Source: Ereboglobus sp. PH5-10
Lineage (GTDB): Bacteria; Verrucomicrobiota; Verrucomicrobiia; Opitutales; Opitutaceae
NCBI RefSeq assembly: GCF_029504735.1
Contig: NZ_JAQFIP010000013.1
Location: forward strand, 16,068-80,067
DNA length: 64,000 nt
Reading direction: 5' to 3'
Part shown: one piece after another, positions 8,562-16,061 of the stretch
Numbering within the stretch: the stretch's first letter is position 1
Layout of the letters: each line of letters starts with the position of its first letter
Notes under the pieces: model-generated
What the model was told of the DNA's origin: nothing
The model's input: the letters and a program-made list of their open reading frames with translations, nothing else
Database searches by the model: none
Program-made: the position numbers and the translations under genes

Positions 8562-9454
8562 CGCGGCTCGATGAGTTGCACGTCGCGGGTGACGCGAGGG
8601 ACAATGATGTTGAATTTGTTTTTCACGCTGAGGTTGGCGCGACTGCCGTCCGGTTTTCCGGTGATGGCAAAATAGGCCGTGGTGCCCGCGTGTGGCGGGA
8701 TGAGTCCCGATGCGTCGGAAACGGACGCAGTGTAAACACGCGAACCGATGCGCGCGGCGAGGCTTTGGGGCTGGTAGGCAACCTCGGTGTCGCCGGTATT
8801 TTCCAGCCGCAAGCGAAAGATCAAGGTGTCCTCGGGGTCGAAGCGAAAAACTTCCTCGACGGTCACGGAAAACTCCTTGTAGCGCGTGACGGCTTCGCTG
8901 ATTGGCGGCGCGCGGTGTTCGATTTGTTGCACCGCCTCGGGATATTGGTCGCGGACTATGCGGTAGGATTTTGCGCGGTCGAGGAGTTCAAGAAGCACGT
9001 CGGGCGTGGCGCGTTTTGCCAAAGCCGGACTGCGACCCGCTAAACGATCCTCATAAAAAGTGACGGAGCCGTAGGGTTTTTCGGACGCCGTGAACCGGAT
9101 AATGTAGGTGCGGTTTTTCCAGATGACATTGAGCGTCGCCTGCGCGTCCGGCTTGAGCGCGCGGACACTGAGGTAATGGTGTCCGGGCGTGTGCGAGAGC
9201 AAAACGGGCGCGGGGGTCTCCGGCTTGGCGGTGATGCCCGCGCTTTCGAGCGCGGACGGCGCGGAGGGAAACATGATCGTCGTCGGCACGCTCATGCCAA
9301 TGGGGATTTCATAGACGACGCGCTCATCGAGCGGAAATTGTTTCACGACGGGAGCGGTAGTTTTTGAACCGGCATGTATGACGACGGCGCTGATTGCCGC
9401 GAATGCGAGCACGCAAGTGATGCGTGTCAGAGGAGTGAGAATTCGTAGTTCCAT
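8558..9454 (-). CDS. virB9: VirB9/TrbG-like T4SS outer-membrane core protein
   Basis: 298 residues with a signal peptide (cleavage near VVIHAGS). It has two beta-rich halves as in VirB9: an N-terminal domain with SVPTTIMFPSAP and the HYLSVRALKPDAQATLNVIW strand pair, and a C-terminal domain of beta repeats (FRLRLENTGDTEVAYQPQ, GTTAYFAITG). Its start lies 28 bp inside the end of virB8, and its stop overlaps the virB10 start. The position between VirB8 and VirB10 supports the call more than sequence motifs do. Confidence 0.75.
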   Translation of the reverse strand: MELRILTPLTRITCVLAFAAISAVVIHAGSKTTAPVVKQFPLDERVVYEIPIGMSVPTTIMFPSAPSALESAGITAKPETPAPVLLSHTPGHHYLSVRALKPDAQATLNVIWKNRTYIIRFTASEKPYGSVTFYEDRLAGRSPALAKRATPDVLLELLDRAKSYRIVRDQYPEAVQQIEHRAPPISEAVTRYKEFSVTVEEVFRFDPEDTLIFRLRLENTGDTEVAYQPQSLAARIGSRVYTASVSDASGLIPPHAGTTAYFAITGKPDGSRANLSVKNKFNIIVPRVTRDVQLIEPR

Positions 9455-10107
9455 ACGGCGAGCGGGTAGCGTTTGTTGGCGATCATGTCCGGGTTGCGGA
9501 CAAGGGTGAGGGTGAGTGCGAAGCGCGGGGATTCAGTGAACGCCTGTCGTTCAAACACGCCGGTGCGCACGAGCTGGCCTTCAATGCGCACAAGCACTTG
9601 GTCTTCGCGCGTGCGAAGGATGTCGATTTTGAAAACCTCCGGCTTCTGGTGAATCTGCTTCACTTCGAACTCCTCGCGCGAGGCGAGCAATTCGTTCTGC
9701 GCCTTGGTCGCGGCGTCGGTGAGAAACAATCGTTGCAGTAAATCGGGAAAATCGAAGTTCTTCGGGTTGCGTTGCAAAAGCGCGAGCGCCGACCAGATCG
9801 AAAGCGTTTCGTGAAGCGTTTTCGCCTCCTCGAAACCGAGTAGCGGCGACACCGAAAAACTTCCGCCGCCGTCCAGGATGACAACGCGCTCGCGAGCACG
9901 GTAAGCCTCAATTATCAGATAAGGTTGGACCGCCACGAGAACGAGCGCGCCGCACGCGACAAACATCCACATGCGCGCGGCAAAGGCATGGTCGGCAAAT
10001 AGTCCTGCCGGCGAAAACGCGCGTTTTGTTTTCGGTGGCGAGAGTCGCACGGCATTATCGACCGGCGTTTCACGCAATGGCGCATCGAGCTGTTTTTCAG
10101 TGTTCAT
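9427..10107 (-). CDS. virB8: VirB8/TrbF-like T4SS inner-membrane protein
   Basis: 226 residues: a short cytoplasmic N-terminus rich in Pro and Lys, one membrane helix (about 45-65, MWMFVACGALVLVAVQPYLI), then a periplasmic NTF2-like domain ending in the strand LAVWNYEFSLL. This is the layout of VirB8 assembly factors. It starts 3 bp after the VirB6-like stop and overlaps virB9 by 28 bp. The periplasmic domain is weakly conserved, so the family call rests on topology and gene order. Confidence 0.75.
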   Translation of the reverse strand: MNTEKQLDAPLRETPVDNAVRLSPPKTKRAFSPAGLFADHAFAARMWMFVACGALVLVAVQPYLIIEAYRARERVVILDGGGSFSVSPLLGFEEAKTLHETLSIWSALALLQRNPKNFDFPDLLQRLFLTDAATKAQNELLASREEFEVKQIHQKPEVFKIDILRTREDQVLVRIEGQLVRTGVFERQAFTESPRFALTLTLVRNPDMIANKRYPLAVWNYEFSLL

Positions 10108-10110
10108 TTG

Positions 10111-11079
10111 TCAGAGTCCGGGAGTGGAAGGGGCTGGCGAAGGCGGAGGTGCGGCGTTTGATTGGCTTGTGCTGGATGACGCGCCATTTGCTTGCGCCGC
10201 CATTGCGGAAACCGCTCCGGCCCGAGGCGTGAACATGTTGCCTACCATGTTGGCGCGATAGAGCACATCTATTCCTGATTTTCCCAACGCGCCGGGGTTG
10301 CCGGTTTCACCCGTGAACGCGTAACCTTGGGCAAATATCTTCTGGCAAATGATCGGCGTGCTGATCGTTCCGATCAGCAACGTGAGCGCGGCGAGTATGC
10401 CGCCGACGTTGGTAAGAAATGGCGAGTAAGCGGCCATTTCGAGTGTCGCGGGATCAGCGCCGACCACTGAGCGAAAATCCTGCCAGATGGCGATGCTGAC
10501 AAGGTTGGTGATCGCAAAACCGACCGGCCACGCGAGAACGGCAAGCACCTGTTGAAAAAAACGGACGCCGATTTGGGTTGCTCCGGGAATCATGAAGCAC
10601 GCGAGTGCGAACGGCGTCAGCAGGTAGAGAATCCATCGCAGTATGTATTGCAGGATTATCATCGGCGCGGAAATCAGCGCGCCGATCTGGATGAACACCC
10701 ATGACACGGCATCGGTGACTGCGTTGTAAAGCGATTCGTTCAGCTTGCGCCACGACCATTCCTTTTTCTCGGGATTCAGCGCGATGCCCGCGCGCAGTTC
10801 CTCGGACGCGCGAGCGGGGTTGTCGTTATACTGCGGGTCAAGGTATGACGCCGCCGCGAGCATGGTGTTTTCCACGAGCGGAAACCACCAGTTCATCGAG
10901 GAAACAAGGGCCACGATGGTGATGGCTCGCGCGAGCGGTCGCGCGATTTCGCTGTTGGTGTAATGCTGCCTGCTCATGCGGGCGATCAGGCCGGCCACGA
11001 GCATCGCAAACACAACAAAGCGGAACGCCGTCACCATCGCGGTGATTTTGTTTTCCAGAACTGGCAGAACGAGGTCCAT
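10111..11079 (-). CDS. virB6: VirB6/TrbL-like T4SS polytopic membrane protein
   Basis: 322 residues with at least five hydrophobic segments, including a central block (ALISAPMIILQYILRWILYLLTPFALACFMIPG) typical of the VirB6/TrbL channel component, and a Ser/Pro-rich cytoplasmic tail (SSSTSQSNAAPPPSPAPSTPGL). First gene of the downstream half of the split T4SS operon; the duplicated promoter-region element lies about 65-140 bp upstream. It is the likely inner-membrane translocation channel subunit. Confidence 0.8.
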   Translation of the reverse strand: MDLVLPVLENKITAMVTAFRFVVFAMLVAGLIARMSRQHYTNSEIARPLARAITIVALVSSMNWWFPLVENTMLAAASYLDPQYNDNPARASEELRAGIALNPEKKEWSWRKLNESLYNAVTDAVSWVFIQIGALISAPMIILQYILRWILYLLTPFALACFMIPGATQIGVRFFQQVLAVLAWPVGFAITNLVSIAIWQDFRSVVGADPATLEMAAYSPFLTNVGGILAALTLLIGTISTPIICQKIFAQGYAFTGETGNPGALGKSGIDVLYRANMVGNMFTPRAGAVSAMAAQANGASSSTSQSNAAPPPSPAPSTPGL

Positions 11080-11143
11080 AATGGTTCGGGTTTTTGTTGC
11101 CGAATGTCCGAACCTCGTTGGCGCGAGCCACCGGATTCAGGGC

Positions 11144-11220
11144 AAATCGTGCCACCAGTATGCCTCGATTGCTTGGGCGCGTATTGGACGTTTCCGTGTT
11201 TTTTGAGAATAAAAACGCGA
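11144..11220 (-). promoter_or_regulatory. Duplicated promoter-region element, copy 1 (upstream of virB6)
   Basis: This stretch aligns without gaps to 19438-19514: 40 of 43 bases match in the distal part (11178-11220) and about 22 of 34 in the proximal part. Both copies lie upstream of the first gene of a T4SS half, in the same orientation and at nearly the same distance from the start codon (99 and 89 bp to the 43-bp core). A shared promoter or regulator site is the best reading. Individual -35/-10 boxes cannot be fixed by eye. Confidence 0.7.
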
Positions 11221-11300
11221 AAAAGAGAATTTCTGTGTCGTCTCTGTATCTAAAACAATCATTCTCATGCTTTAGAACGACATTAACCTCCAGCCGCTAT

Positions 11301-12083
11301 ATGCCGATCACATTAACCACTGTTAAGCGTCTATTCGCAAAATCGGGAAACAAATGTGCAATGCCTGACTGTCATTCCAAACTTGTAAGGGATGACTCAT
11401 TGCTTGTGGAAATTTGCCACATTCAGGCCAAACGAAAAACTGGTCCTAGATTTTCGCCAACTTTATCTGTGAAAGAGAGAGATGAGTTCCCGAATTTGCT
11501 ACTGCTTTGCCCGACATGCCACACACTGGTGGATAAAAATCCACAGCGATATACGGTTCCGTTGCTTCAACGCATAAAAGAAATGCATGAAGCGCAGGGG
11601 GCTGTTGAAATTAGCCGACAGATAGCGACACAAGCAGAGCGTGTTTTTTCAAAAATTGGATTGGCATGTGTTGCCCGAGCTACCGCTAAAAAACAGTCTG
11701 TTGCAGTCTCCATCGCTGGCGACAATAGCGCTCCCATCAATATTAAGCAGACATTTGGCACTGATAGAAATTACCCGAAAAACAGCATCGGTGCAGATGC
11801 CAATATGTCGAACTATATGGATTATCTCTGTGGGTTGTATTCGGATTATGCAACAAAGTTATATCCCACTGAAAAAGAGCGCTGGGCAATAATTGGAACA
11901 GCGATAAAGCGGAAGTTTAGACTAAAAACTCGGACTCGATATTATCTGTCTGTCGATAGGTTTGATGAACTCGTTGCTTTTTTGAAGGAAAAGTTATCAC
12001 GAACACCTGTCGGGAAAAGACACATAAAAAACGGAACGCCTCTCTGTCGAGCATTCGACGAGTTTAGACATGGGAAAATGTAA
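11301..12083 (+). CDS. HNH endonuclease-domain protein with C-terminal helical domain (cargo)
   Basis: 260 residues from the ATG at 11301; an upstream in-frame ATG at 11094 would run through the virB6 promoter region. The N-terminal HNH nuclease domain (residues 1-100) has zinc pairs C19/C24 and C70/C73 and H40, N65 and H74 in the expected order. A linker (about 133-155, AVSIAGDNSAPINIKQ) precedes a C-terminal helical domain (165-250, RFDELVAFLKEKLSRTPVGKR). Codon use is AT-rich compared with neighbours, so it was acquired separately. It probably cuts DNA; the C-terminal domain may recruit a partner or regulate it. It lies on the plus strand, against the T4SS genes. Confidence 0.75.
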   Translation: MPITLTTVKRLFAKSGNKCAMPDCHSKLVRDDSLLVEICHIQAKRKTGPRFSPTLSVKERDEFPNLLLLCPTCHTLVDKNPQRYTVPLLQRIKEMHEAQGAVEISRQIATQAERVFSKIGLACVARATAKKQSVAVSIAGDNSAPINIKQTFGTDRNYPKNSIGADANMSNYMDYLCGLYSDYATKLYPTEKERWAIIGTAIKRKFRLKTRTRYYLSVDRFDELVAFLKEKLSRTPVGKRHIKNGTPLCRAFDEFRHGKM

Positions 12084-12121
12084 ATATAGTTAATTTTCAA
12101 TGCATTAAATATTCATACTAC

Positions 12122-12616
12122 ATGCCTAAACGTAACAAATATTATCCGTTTCCATCAAAATGGACTCAAGATGAGTGGGCGCAATTTTGCCCTAACTATA
12201 CCTATCGCGTAATAAATCCATCAGAGTTTCCTGAGTTTCTTCCAGAAACGCTCACAGAGAAATTTAACACTGCTGTAGTAATGGCTTCTGGAAGTGACTG
12301 TAATCAGACGTATTTATTTCAAGGTTACAGGATTGATGGTTCTGAAATAGATGAACATCAATATATCGTCACATTTGATCTCACTAGCGGAATATGTCAT
12401 GCCGGATTTGTAGAACATGCTGATTACGATGGCCGAACAACTGAAATACCAACCGGAATGTCTGAAAGCATGAGTCTGAGCGGAATTAACATTGACTACC
12501 AATTTCCAAGAAAACCAACCCAAGCATCTGGGAATATTTCAGATTTGGTAAGCGCAGGATTGATTCAAGGTCTTGCTAACTCAGTATCAGTGCAAAATAA
12601 CGAAAGGAGTAGTTAG
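12122..12616 (+). CDS. Unrecognised cargo protein
   Basis: 164 residues, AT-rich, no signal peptide or membrane segment. The middle looks beta-rich (SDCNQTYLFQGYRIDG, HQYIVTFDLTSGICHAGF). It lies 38 bp after the HNH gene on the same strand, so the two may be co-transcribed. Its end overlaps the end of the converging HEPN-like gene by 4 bp. I recognise no family. A partner or immunity role for the HNH protein is possible but not shown by the sequence. Confidence 0.55.
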   Translation: MPKRNKYYPFPSKWTQDEWAQFCPNYTYRVINPSEFPEFLPETLTEKFNTAVVMASGSDCNQTYLFQGYRIDGSEIDEHQYIVTFDLTSGICHAGFVEHADYDGRTTEIPTGMSESMSLSGINIDYQFPRKPTQASGNISDLVSAGLIQGLANSVSVQNNERSS

Positions 12617-13563
12617 TCGTCTTTTGACATCATATGATTGCACCAGGAGCAATATCCGCTTCCATCAAGTTCACAGCTAGGAATGGAGGTATAGCATCGT
12701 TGGCATCTGCGTTCTACTGATTCGCCACATATTAGACAGACATCCTCACTCAGATGATAGGCTTCTCGAAAACAATTCGGACATTCTGCGGTTACCGGAT
12801 CTCCGCCTTCTTTTGCTGCTATATAGTTCTCTGTGACATAATATTCTTTTATAGCGCCTTCGGCGCCAGTCTCGTAGTCATATTTCTCTCCACAACTACG
12901 ACATTTGAAGGTTACAGACTCGGGCTCGACATGCGGTTCTTCGACATCAATGAGAAATGAACCACACTTTTTGCATACCCACTCCGTAATCGCTTCTTTA
13001 AGAAATGGATGTTCCCATTCAATTGACTCCATATTATCAAGGCATTCAGCTTTCTCTTTTATGAATATTTCAGAAACTTCCGTTAGGGTTGACCAAGTTT
13101 CTTCACCTAGCGCAACAAGTGGGTCTAAGCATAGTTCGGTGCGCAAAAAATCTCTGATTATTATGAAGGAGTCTGACAGCAAGCCTTTGAGCGCTGAATG
13201 ATTTAGTGAACTAAAATAATGTTCAATGTCGTTTCTGTGCTTAACGATTTTTTCGACTCTTTTCCAATCGACAGTTATCCCGAGACTGTCACTCCGTTCT
13301 TTCATTTGCTGCACATCCACGGTTTTCTTGCCTTCGCCTTTCCACGCAACGCCGTCAGAAGCATCAAGCACGGGTAATACACGTTGTTTTATCAATACCT
13401 CATCGGAACCTGATGGGCTGAGTTCTGCCAGACGATGTTTAATGAGAAGAAGAATACCCGCAACCAAGTTTCTTGTAGATGAAAGAATTCGTCTTGGGTC
13501 GTCTGAATTATAATCTTCTATGCCTAAGACTATTGAATCTATCGCGTTTTTGAAAATACCCAT
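12613..13563 (-). CDS. HEPN-like protein with C-terminal zinc ribbons (cargo)
   Basis: 316 residues from MGIFKNAIDS (an ATG 39 bp upstream is less likely). The N-terminal helical region contains VKHRNDIEHYF (R110, H115), matching the R-x4-H / RNxxxH active-site motif of HEPN ribonucleases. The C-terminal half has Cys pairs at 197/200, 221/224, 261/264, 276/279, 287/290 and 305/308, enough for about three zinc ribbons. AT-rich like the two genes it faces. I recall this HEPN-type N-terminus from other bacterial accessory regions. RNA cleavage in defence is an inference. Confidence 0.65.
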   Translation of the reverse strand: MGIFKNAIDSIVLGIEDYNSDDPRRILSSTRNLVAGILLLIKHRLAELSPSGSDEVLIKQRVLPVLDASDGVAWKGEGKKTVDVQQMKERSDSLGITVDWKRVEKIVKHRNDIEHYFSSLNHSALKGLLSDSFIIIRDFLRTELCLDPLVALGEETWSTLTEVSEIFIKEKAECLDNMESIEWEHPFLKEAITEWVCKKCGSFLIDVEEPHVEPESVTFKCRSCGEKYDYETGAEGAIKEYYVTENYIAAKEGGDPVTAECPNCFREAYHLSEDVCLICGESVERRCQRCYTSIPSCELDGSGYCSWCNHMMSKDD

Positions 13564-13623
13564 GAATTTATGATATGCATTCTTGTTTAAAATGAAGCTC
13601 AAAATGTTTCAGTCGAACACTTT

Positions 13624-14223
13624 TCAACTCTTTGCGAAAGCAATCAGCCGTTGCATGTCGCCTTGGTCGGCTTCTTTCAGGGCGGCGATATAGTTTGCGC
13701 GAACATCGCCGGATTGCGCGAGGTTTGAGCCGGAGCCCCATGTCAACGGCTTGCCGCCGTTGGCTGCGAGCAACACGTCGGCCAATAGGCGCGAATGCCG
13801 TCCGTTGCCGTTTGGCCACGGGTGAATGACCACCATCCGGTGATGCAGGCGCACCGCCGCTTCATCAAGCGGATAGGTGGCGTATTGCACCCATGCTCGA
13901 AAATCGTCCATGAGGACTCGCATCCCCTCGGGAATGCGGTGCCATTCCCATCCGAGATTGCGTTCGGTCGTGCGGTATTGGCCGGCCCATTTCCAAACTT
14001 GGTTAAACATGCGGCGGTGCAGTTCCCGCGCAAAAAAGTCCGTCGCCAAGTCCGCGCGTTTTAACACGGATTTCGACATGGCCCACACACGCGCCTCGTT
14101 GATGTTCAGGCGTTCGACTTCGTTAAGCTGGCCGCGCGTGGAAAGGCTCAATTTGAGCGAGTGCAATTCTTCCGGTGCAAGCGGTGTCTGCGCGTCGTCG
14201 CCGGCGGAAAAAATGGAATTCAT
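13624..14223 (-). CDS. Mobile mystery protein B (Fic-domain protein)
   Basis: 199 residues with the Fic core HPWPNGNGRHSR at residues 134-145. Fic proteins transfer AMP or related groups to target proteins. The usual acidic residue before GNGR is Asn here, as I recall for the mobile-mystery-B family. The stop-start overlap (ATGA) with the XRE-type regulator upstream gives the conserved A-B pair, which is typically found in mobile elements and behaves in layout like a toxin-antitoxin pair. The target is unknown. Confidence 0.85.
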   Translation of the reverse strand: MNSIFSAGDDAQTPLAPEELHSLKLSLSTRGQLNEVERLNINEARVWAMSKSVLKRADLATDFFARELHRRMFNQVWKWAGQYRTTERNLGWEWHRIPEGMRVLMDDFRAWVQYATYPLDEAAVRLHHRMVVIHPWPNGNGRHSRLLADVLLAANGGKPLTWGSGSNLAQSGDVRANYIAALKEADQGDMQRLIAFAKS

Positions 14224-14681
14224 GGGCGGCTGGTTTTTTCGTCGTTTTCCGGTGCGGGTGATTGCGGGGCGGGCATGGCCGGAAGGTCGCCAACCGCCTG
14301 GCCCTCCAAGGCCATTGAGTGTTCGGTCGCGCGCAAATGTTTGAGTGCTGCGTCATCACGTGTCGCAAGCTCGGCAAACGATTTTGCAGCCTGTTCCTTC
14401 GGCACGAGAAAATAAACCAGTTCGCAATCAAGCGCATCCGCCGCGCGTCGTAATGTGGAAAGTGAAACAGTGCCGTCGGCCTCGCGCTTTTCCATGCTGG
14501 CATAGGGCTGCTGGCGGATGCGCATACGCGCGGCAATGTCGCGCTGACTTAGCCCCAAGGCTTCGCGGACAGCGCGCAGCCAGCCTTTTGCGGGTGCGTT
14601 GATTTTCCCACGCAAGTCGTGCTTGGCTTCGATTTCCTCATCCAAACCGCGAAGCAGGATTTCTTGGAGTTGTGTTTTCAT
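14220..14681 (-). CDS. Mobile mystery protein A (XRE-type HTH regulator)
   Basis: 153 residues. An XRE helix-turn-helix spans about 34-92 (LREALGLSQRDIAARMRIRQ), followed by a Pro-rich tail. It is paired with the Fic protein through a 4-bp overlap, as in the conserved mobile mystery A/B module. Three evenly spaced palindromes lie immediately upstream of its start, so it very likely represses its own operon. It probably serves as the antitoxin-like or regulatory partner. Confidence 0.85.
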   Translation of the reverse strand: MKTQLQEILLRGLDEEIEAKHDLRGKINAPAKGWLRAVREALGLSQRDIAARMRIRQQPYASMEKREADGTVSLSTLRRAADALDCELVYFLVPKEQAAKSFAELATRDDAALKHLRATEHSMALEGQAVGDLPAMPAPQSPAPENDEKTSRP

Positions 14682-14765
14682 ACATCTTTAAGAGTGTCGA
14701 TTTTCAATAAATGGACATCTTAAAGAATGTCAATATGAGTAAAATAGACATCTTTTAGGATGTCT
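14682..14765. promoter_or_regulatory. Triple palindromic operator upstream of mobile mystery A/B
   Basis: Three related palindromes occur at 14682-14698, 14714-14731 (GACATCTTAAAGAATGTC) and 14746-14765 (AGACATCTTTTAGGATGTCT). Each is an acatct...atgtc-like dyad, and the acatct motif recurs every 33 bp (14682, 14715, 14748), about three helical turns. The first begins directly next to the start codon of the XRE-type regulator. This is what an autoregulatory operator array would look like. Confidence 0.75.
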
Positions 14766-14808
14766 AAATAGACCCCAACCTTGGCAACTTGACAGCTTGG
14801 ACACTTGG

Positions 14809-15606
14809 CTACCGCACGTTTTTACGCGGGTTGAGTGAGCGCATGAAAGTCGCAACGCGCTGGTTGGCGATGTAGTTGTCTTTTGCCGCGAGATCGGCGG
14901 CGGCAAGTTGCTCAATTTCGCGACGGTTGTCGTTCGCGATTTTTTGGAGAAGCACTTCGTCAACTTGACGGCGACGCGCGGTTTCAACCTGCGAAAGTTG
15001 GCCGTTCAGGACGATGAGTTTGGCGGTGAGTTTTTGCACCTGTGCGTCGGTTGAACCGCTGCGAAGTTCGGCCAGGGTGAGGGCAATTTCCTCCTGCAAT
15101 TCGCGCTCACGTTCGCGGGTTTGATCGGTGACAAGACGTGTGTTGTCTGTGCGAGCGTCAATCAACGTATGCCGGCGATAGGTGAGCGGGTCGTGTTGGA
15201 CTGCGCCACCGTTGAGATCAGGCACGGAAACGGGACGGTAGGTGTTGCCGTCCGTGTGCGTGAGAGTGTCGAGGCTTTGCGCCGCGCGGGCGATGTCGGT
15301 GCGCGACATTCCAAAATCACGCATTAGGTCGCGCTCTGTCAGAATCCCCAGCGAAACAAGTTTTACGGCATCAGCGGGATTTCCTGTCCAGTTTCGCAAC
15401 TGCCCTTGAATGCTGACCTGCTCTTTCAACTGCGTAATCTGCGCCTTCAACTGTGCGATGTTTTCAACCCATTTGGCAATGGTTGCGATGTGCGAAATCT
15501 GGCTGTTGGCAAGGTTGGCCGCGTCGATGACGGGCATACCGGCAAAAACGAGCACGCTTAACGCGGTCGATGCCGCCAGAACGAAAAGTGCGAATAGTTT
15601 CTTCAT
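14809..15606 (-). CDS. VirB5/TrbJ-like T4SS protein
   Basis: 265 residues with a signal peptide (LSVLVFAGMP) and two long coiled-coil regions (about 40-70, QLKAQITQLKEQVSIQGQ; and 160-240), the layout of TrbJ/VirB5 pilus-associated proteins. Last gene of the upstream half of the split T4SS operon, 27 bp after a lipoprotein gene. Exported to the periplasm and probably acts in pilus assembly or adhesion. The call rests on topology and order. Confidence 0.7.
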   Translation of the reverse strand: MKKLFALFVLAASTALSVLVFAGMPVIDAANLANSQISHIATIAKWVENIAQLKAQITQLKEQVSIQGQLRNWTGNPADAVKLVSLGILTERDLMRDFGMSRTDIARAAQSLDTLTHTDGNTYRPVSVPDLNGGAVQHDPLTYRRHTLIDARTDNTRLVTDQTRERERELQEEIALTLAELRSGSTDAQVQKLTAKLIVLNGQLSQVETARRRQVDEVLLQKIANDNRREIEQLAAADLAAKDNYIANQRVATFMRSLNPRKNVR

Positions 15607-15633
15607 GATAATGTGGATTGATTTTTGGGGCTG

Positions 15634-16056
15634 TTATTGAGCGCGTATGACGGCGGTGGTGGGTCGCAATATGGTGCCGTCGTTGGTGGTGGTTTCGGGA
15701 AGCGTGACTGTGACGGGGCGTGCTTCCGCGCCGGTTTCGTCGTCCTGTTTTTGGAGATTTTGGATTATCCAGTATTGTTGCTTTACGGCCTGATTCATCG
15801 CGCGGTCATAGCCTCGCTTCTCGGCATCGGTGACGGCCTTTTTCACCTGTGTTTGCGCGACCTTCGAGATGACATAGCCACCGGCGGCACCGATGGCCGC
15901 TCCGCTGACGTTGTGATCGGAAACCTCGTAACCGATGGCCCCGCCAGCACCGGCAAGCGCAAGATCGGTCGCCGATGTGCCGAGCGTGCCGCAGCCGGAA
16001 AGAAACACCATAATCAATAGAAATGGTGGTATGAGCATGCAGATGTTTGTTTTCAT
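15634..16056 (-). CDS. Glycine-zipper lipoprotein of the T4SS cluster
   Basis: 140 residues from MKTNICMLIPPFLLIMVFLSGC, a lipoprotein signal with lipobox LSGC. A glycine-zipper-like hydrophobic stretch follows (ALAGAGGAIGYEVSDHNVSGAAIGAAGGYVIS, about residues 33-65), then a polar tail. The longer frame to 16134 is rejected because it removes the signal peptide. It lies 5 bp after the VirB4 stop. Probably an outer-membrane or periplasmic component of the apparatus. Confidence 0.65.
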   Translation of the reverse strand: MKTNICMLIPPFLLIMVFLSGCGTLGTSATDLALAGAGGAIGYEVSDHNVSGAAIGAAGGYVISKVAQTQVKKAVTDAEKRGYDRAMNQAVKQQYWIIQNLQKQDDETGAEARPVTVTLPETTTNDGTILRPTTAVIRAQ

Positions 16057-16061
16057 AATTT

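Noticed and set aside
14682..14765. Regularly spaced repeats as a possible short CRISPR array
   Set aside because: Only three units, each palindromic and directly upstream of an HTH gene; no cas genes. They are operators.
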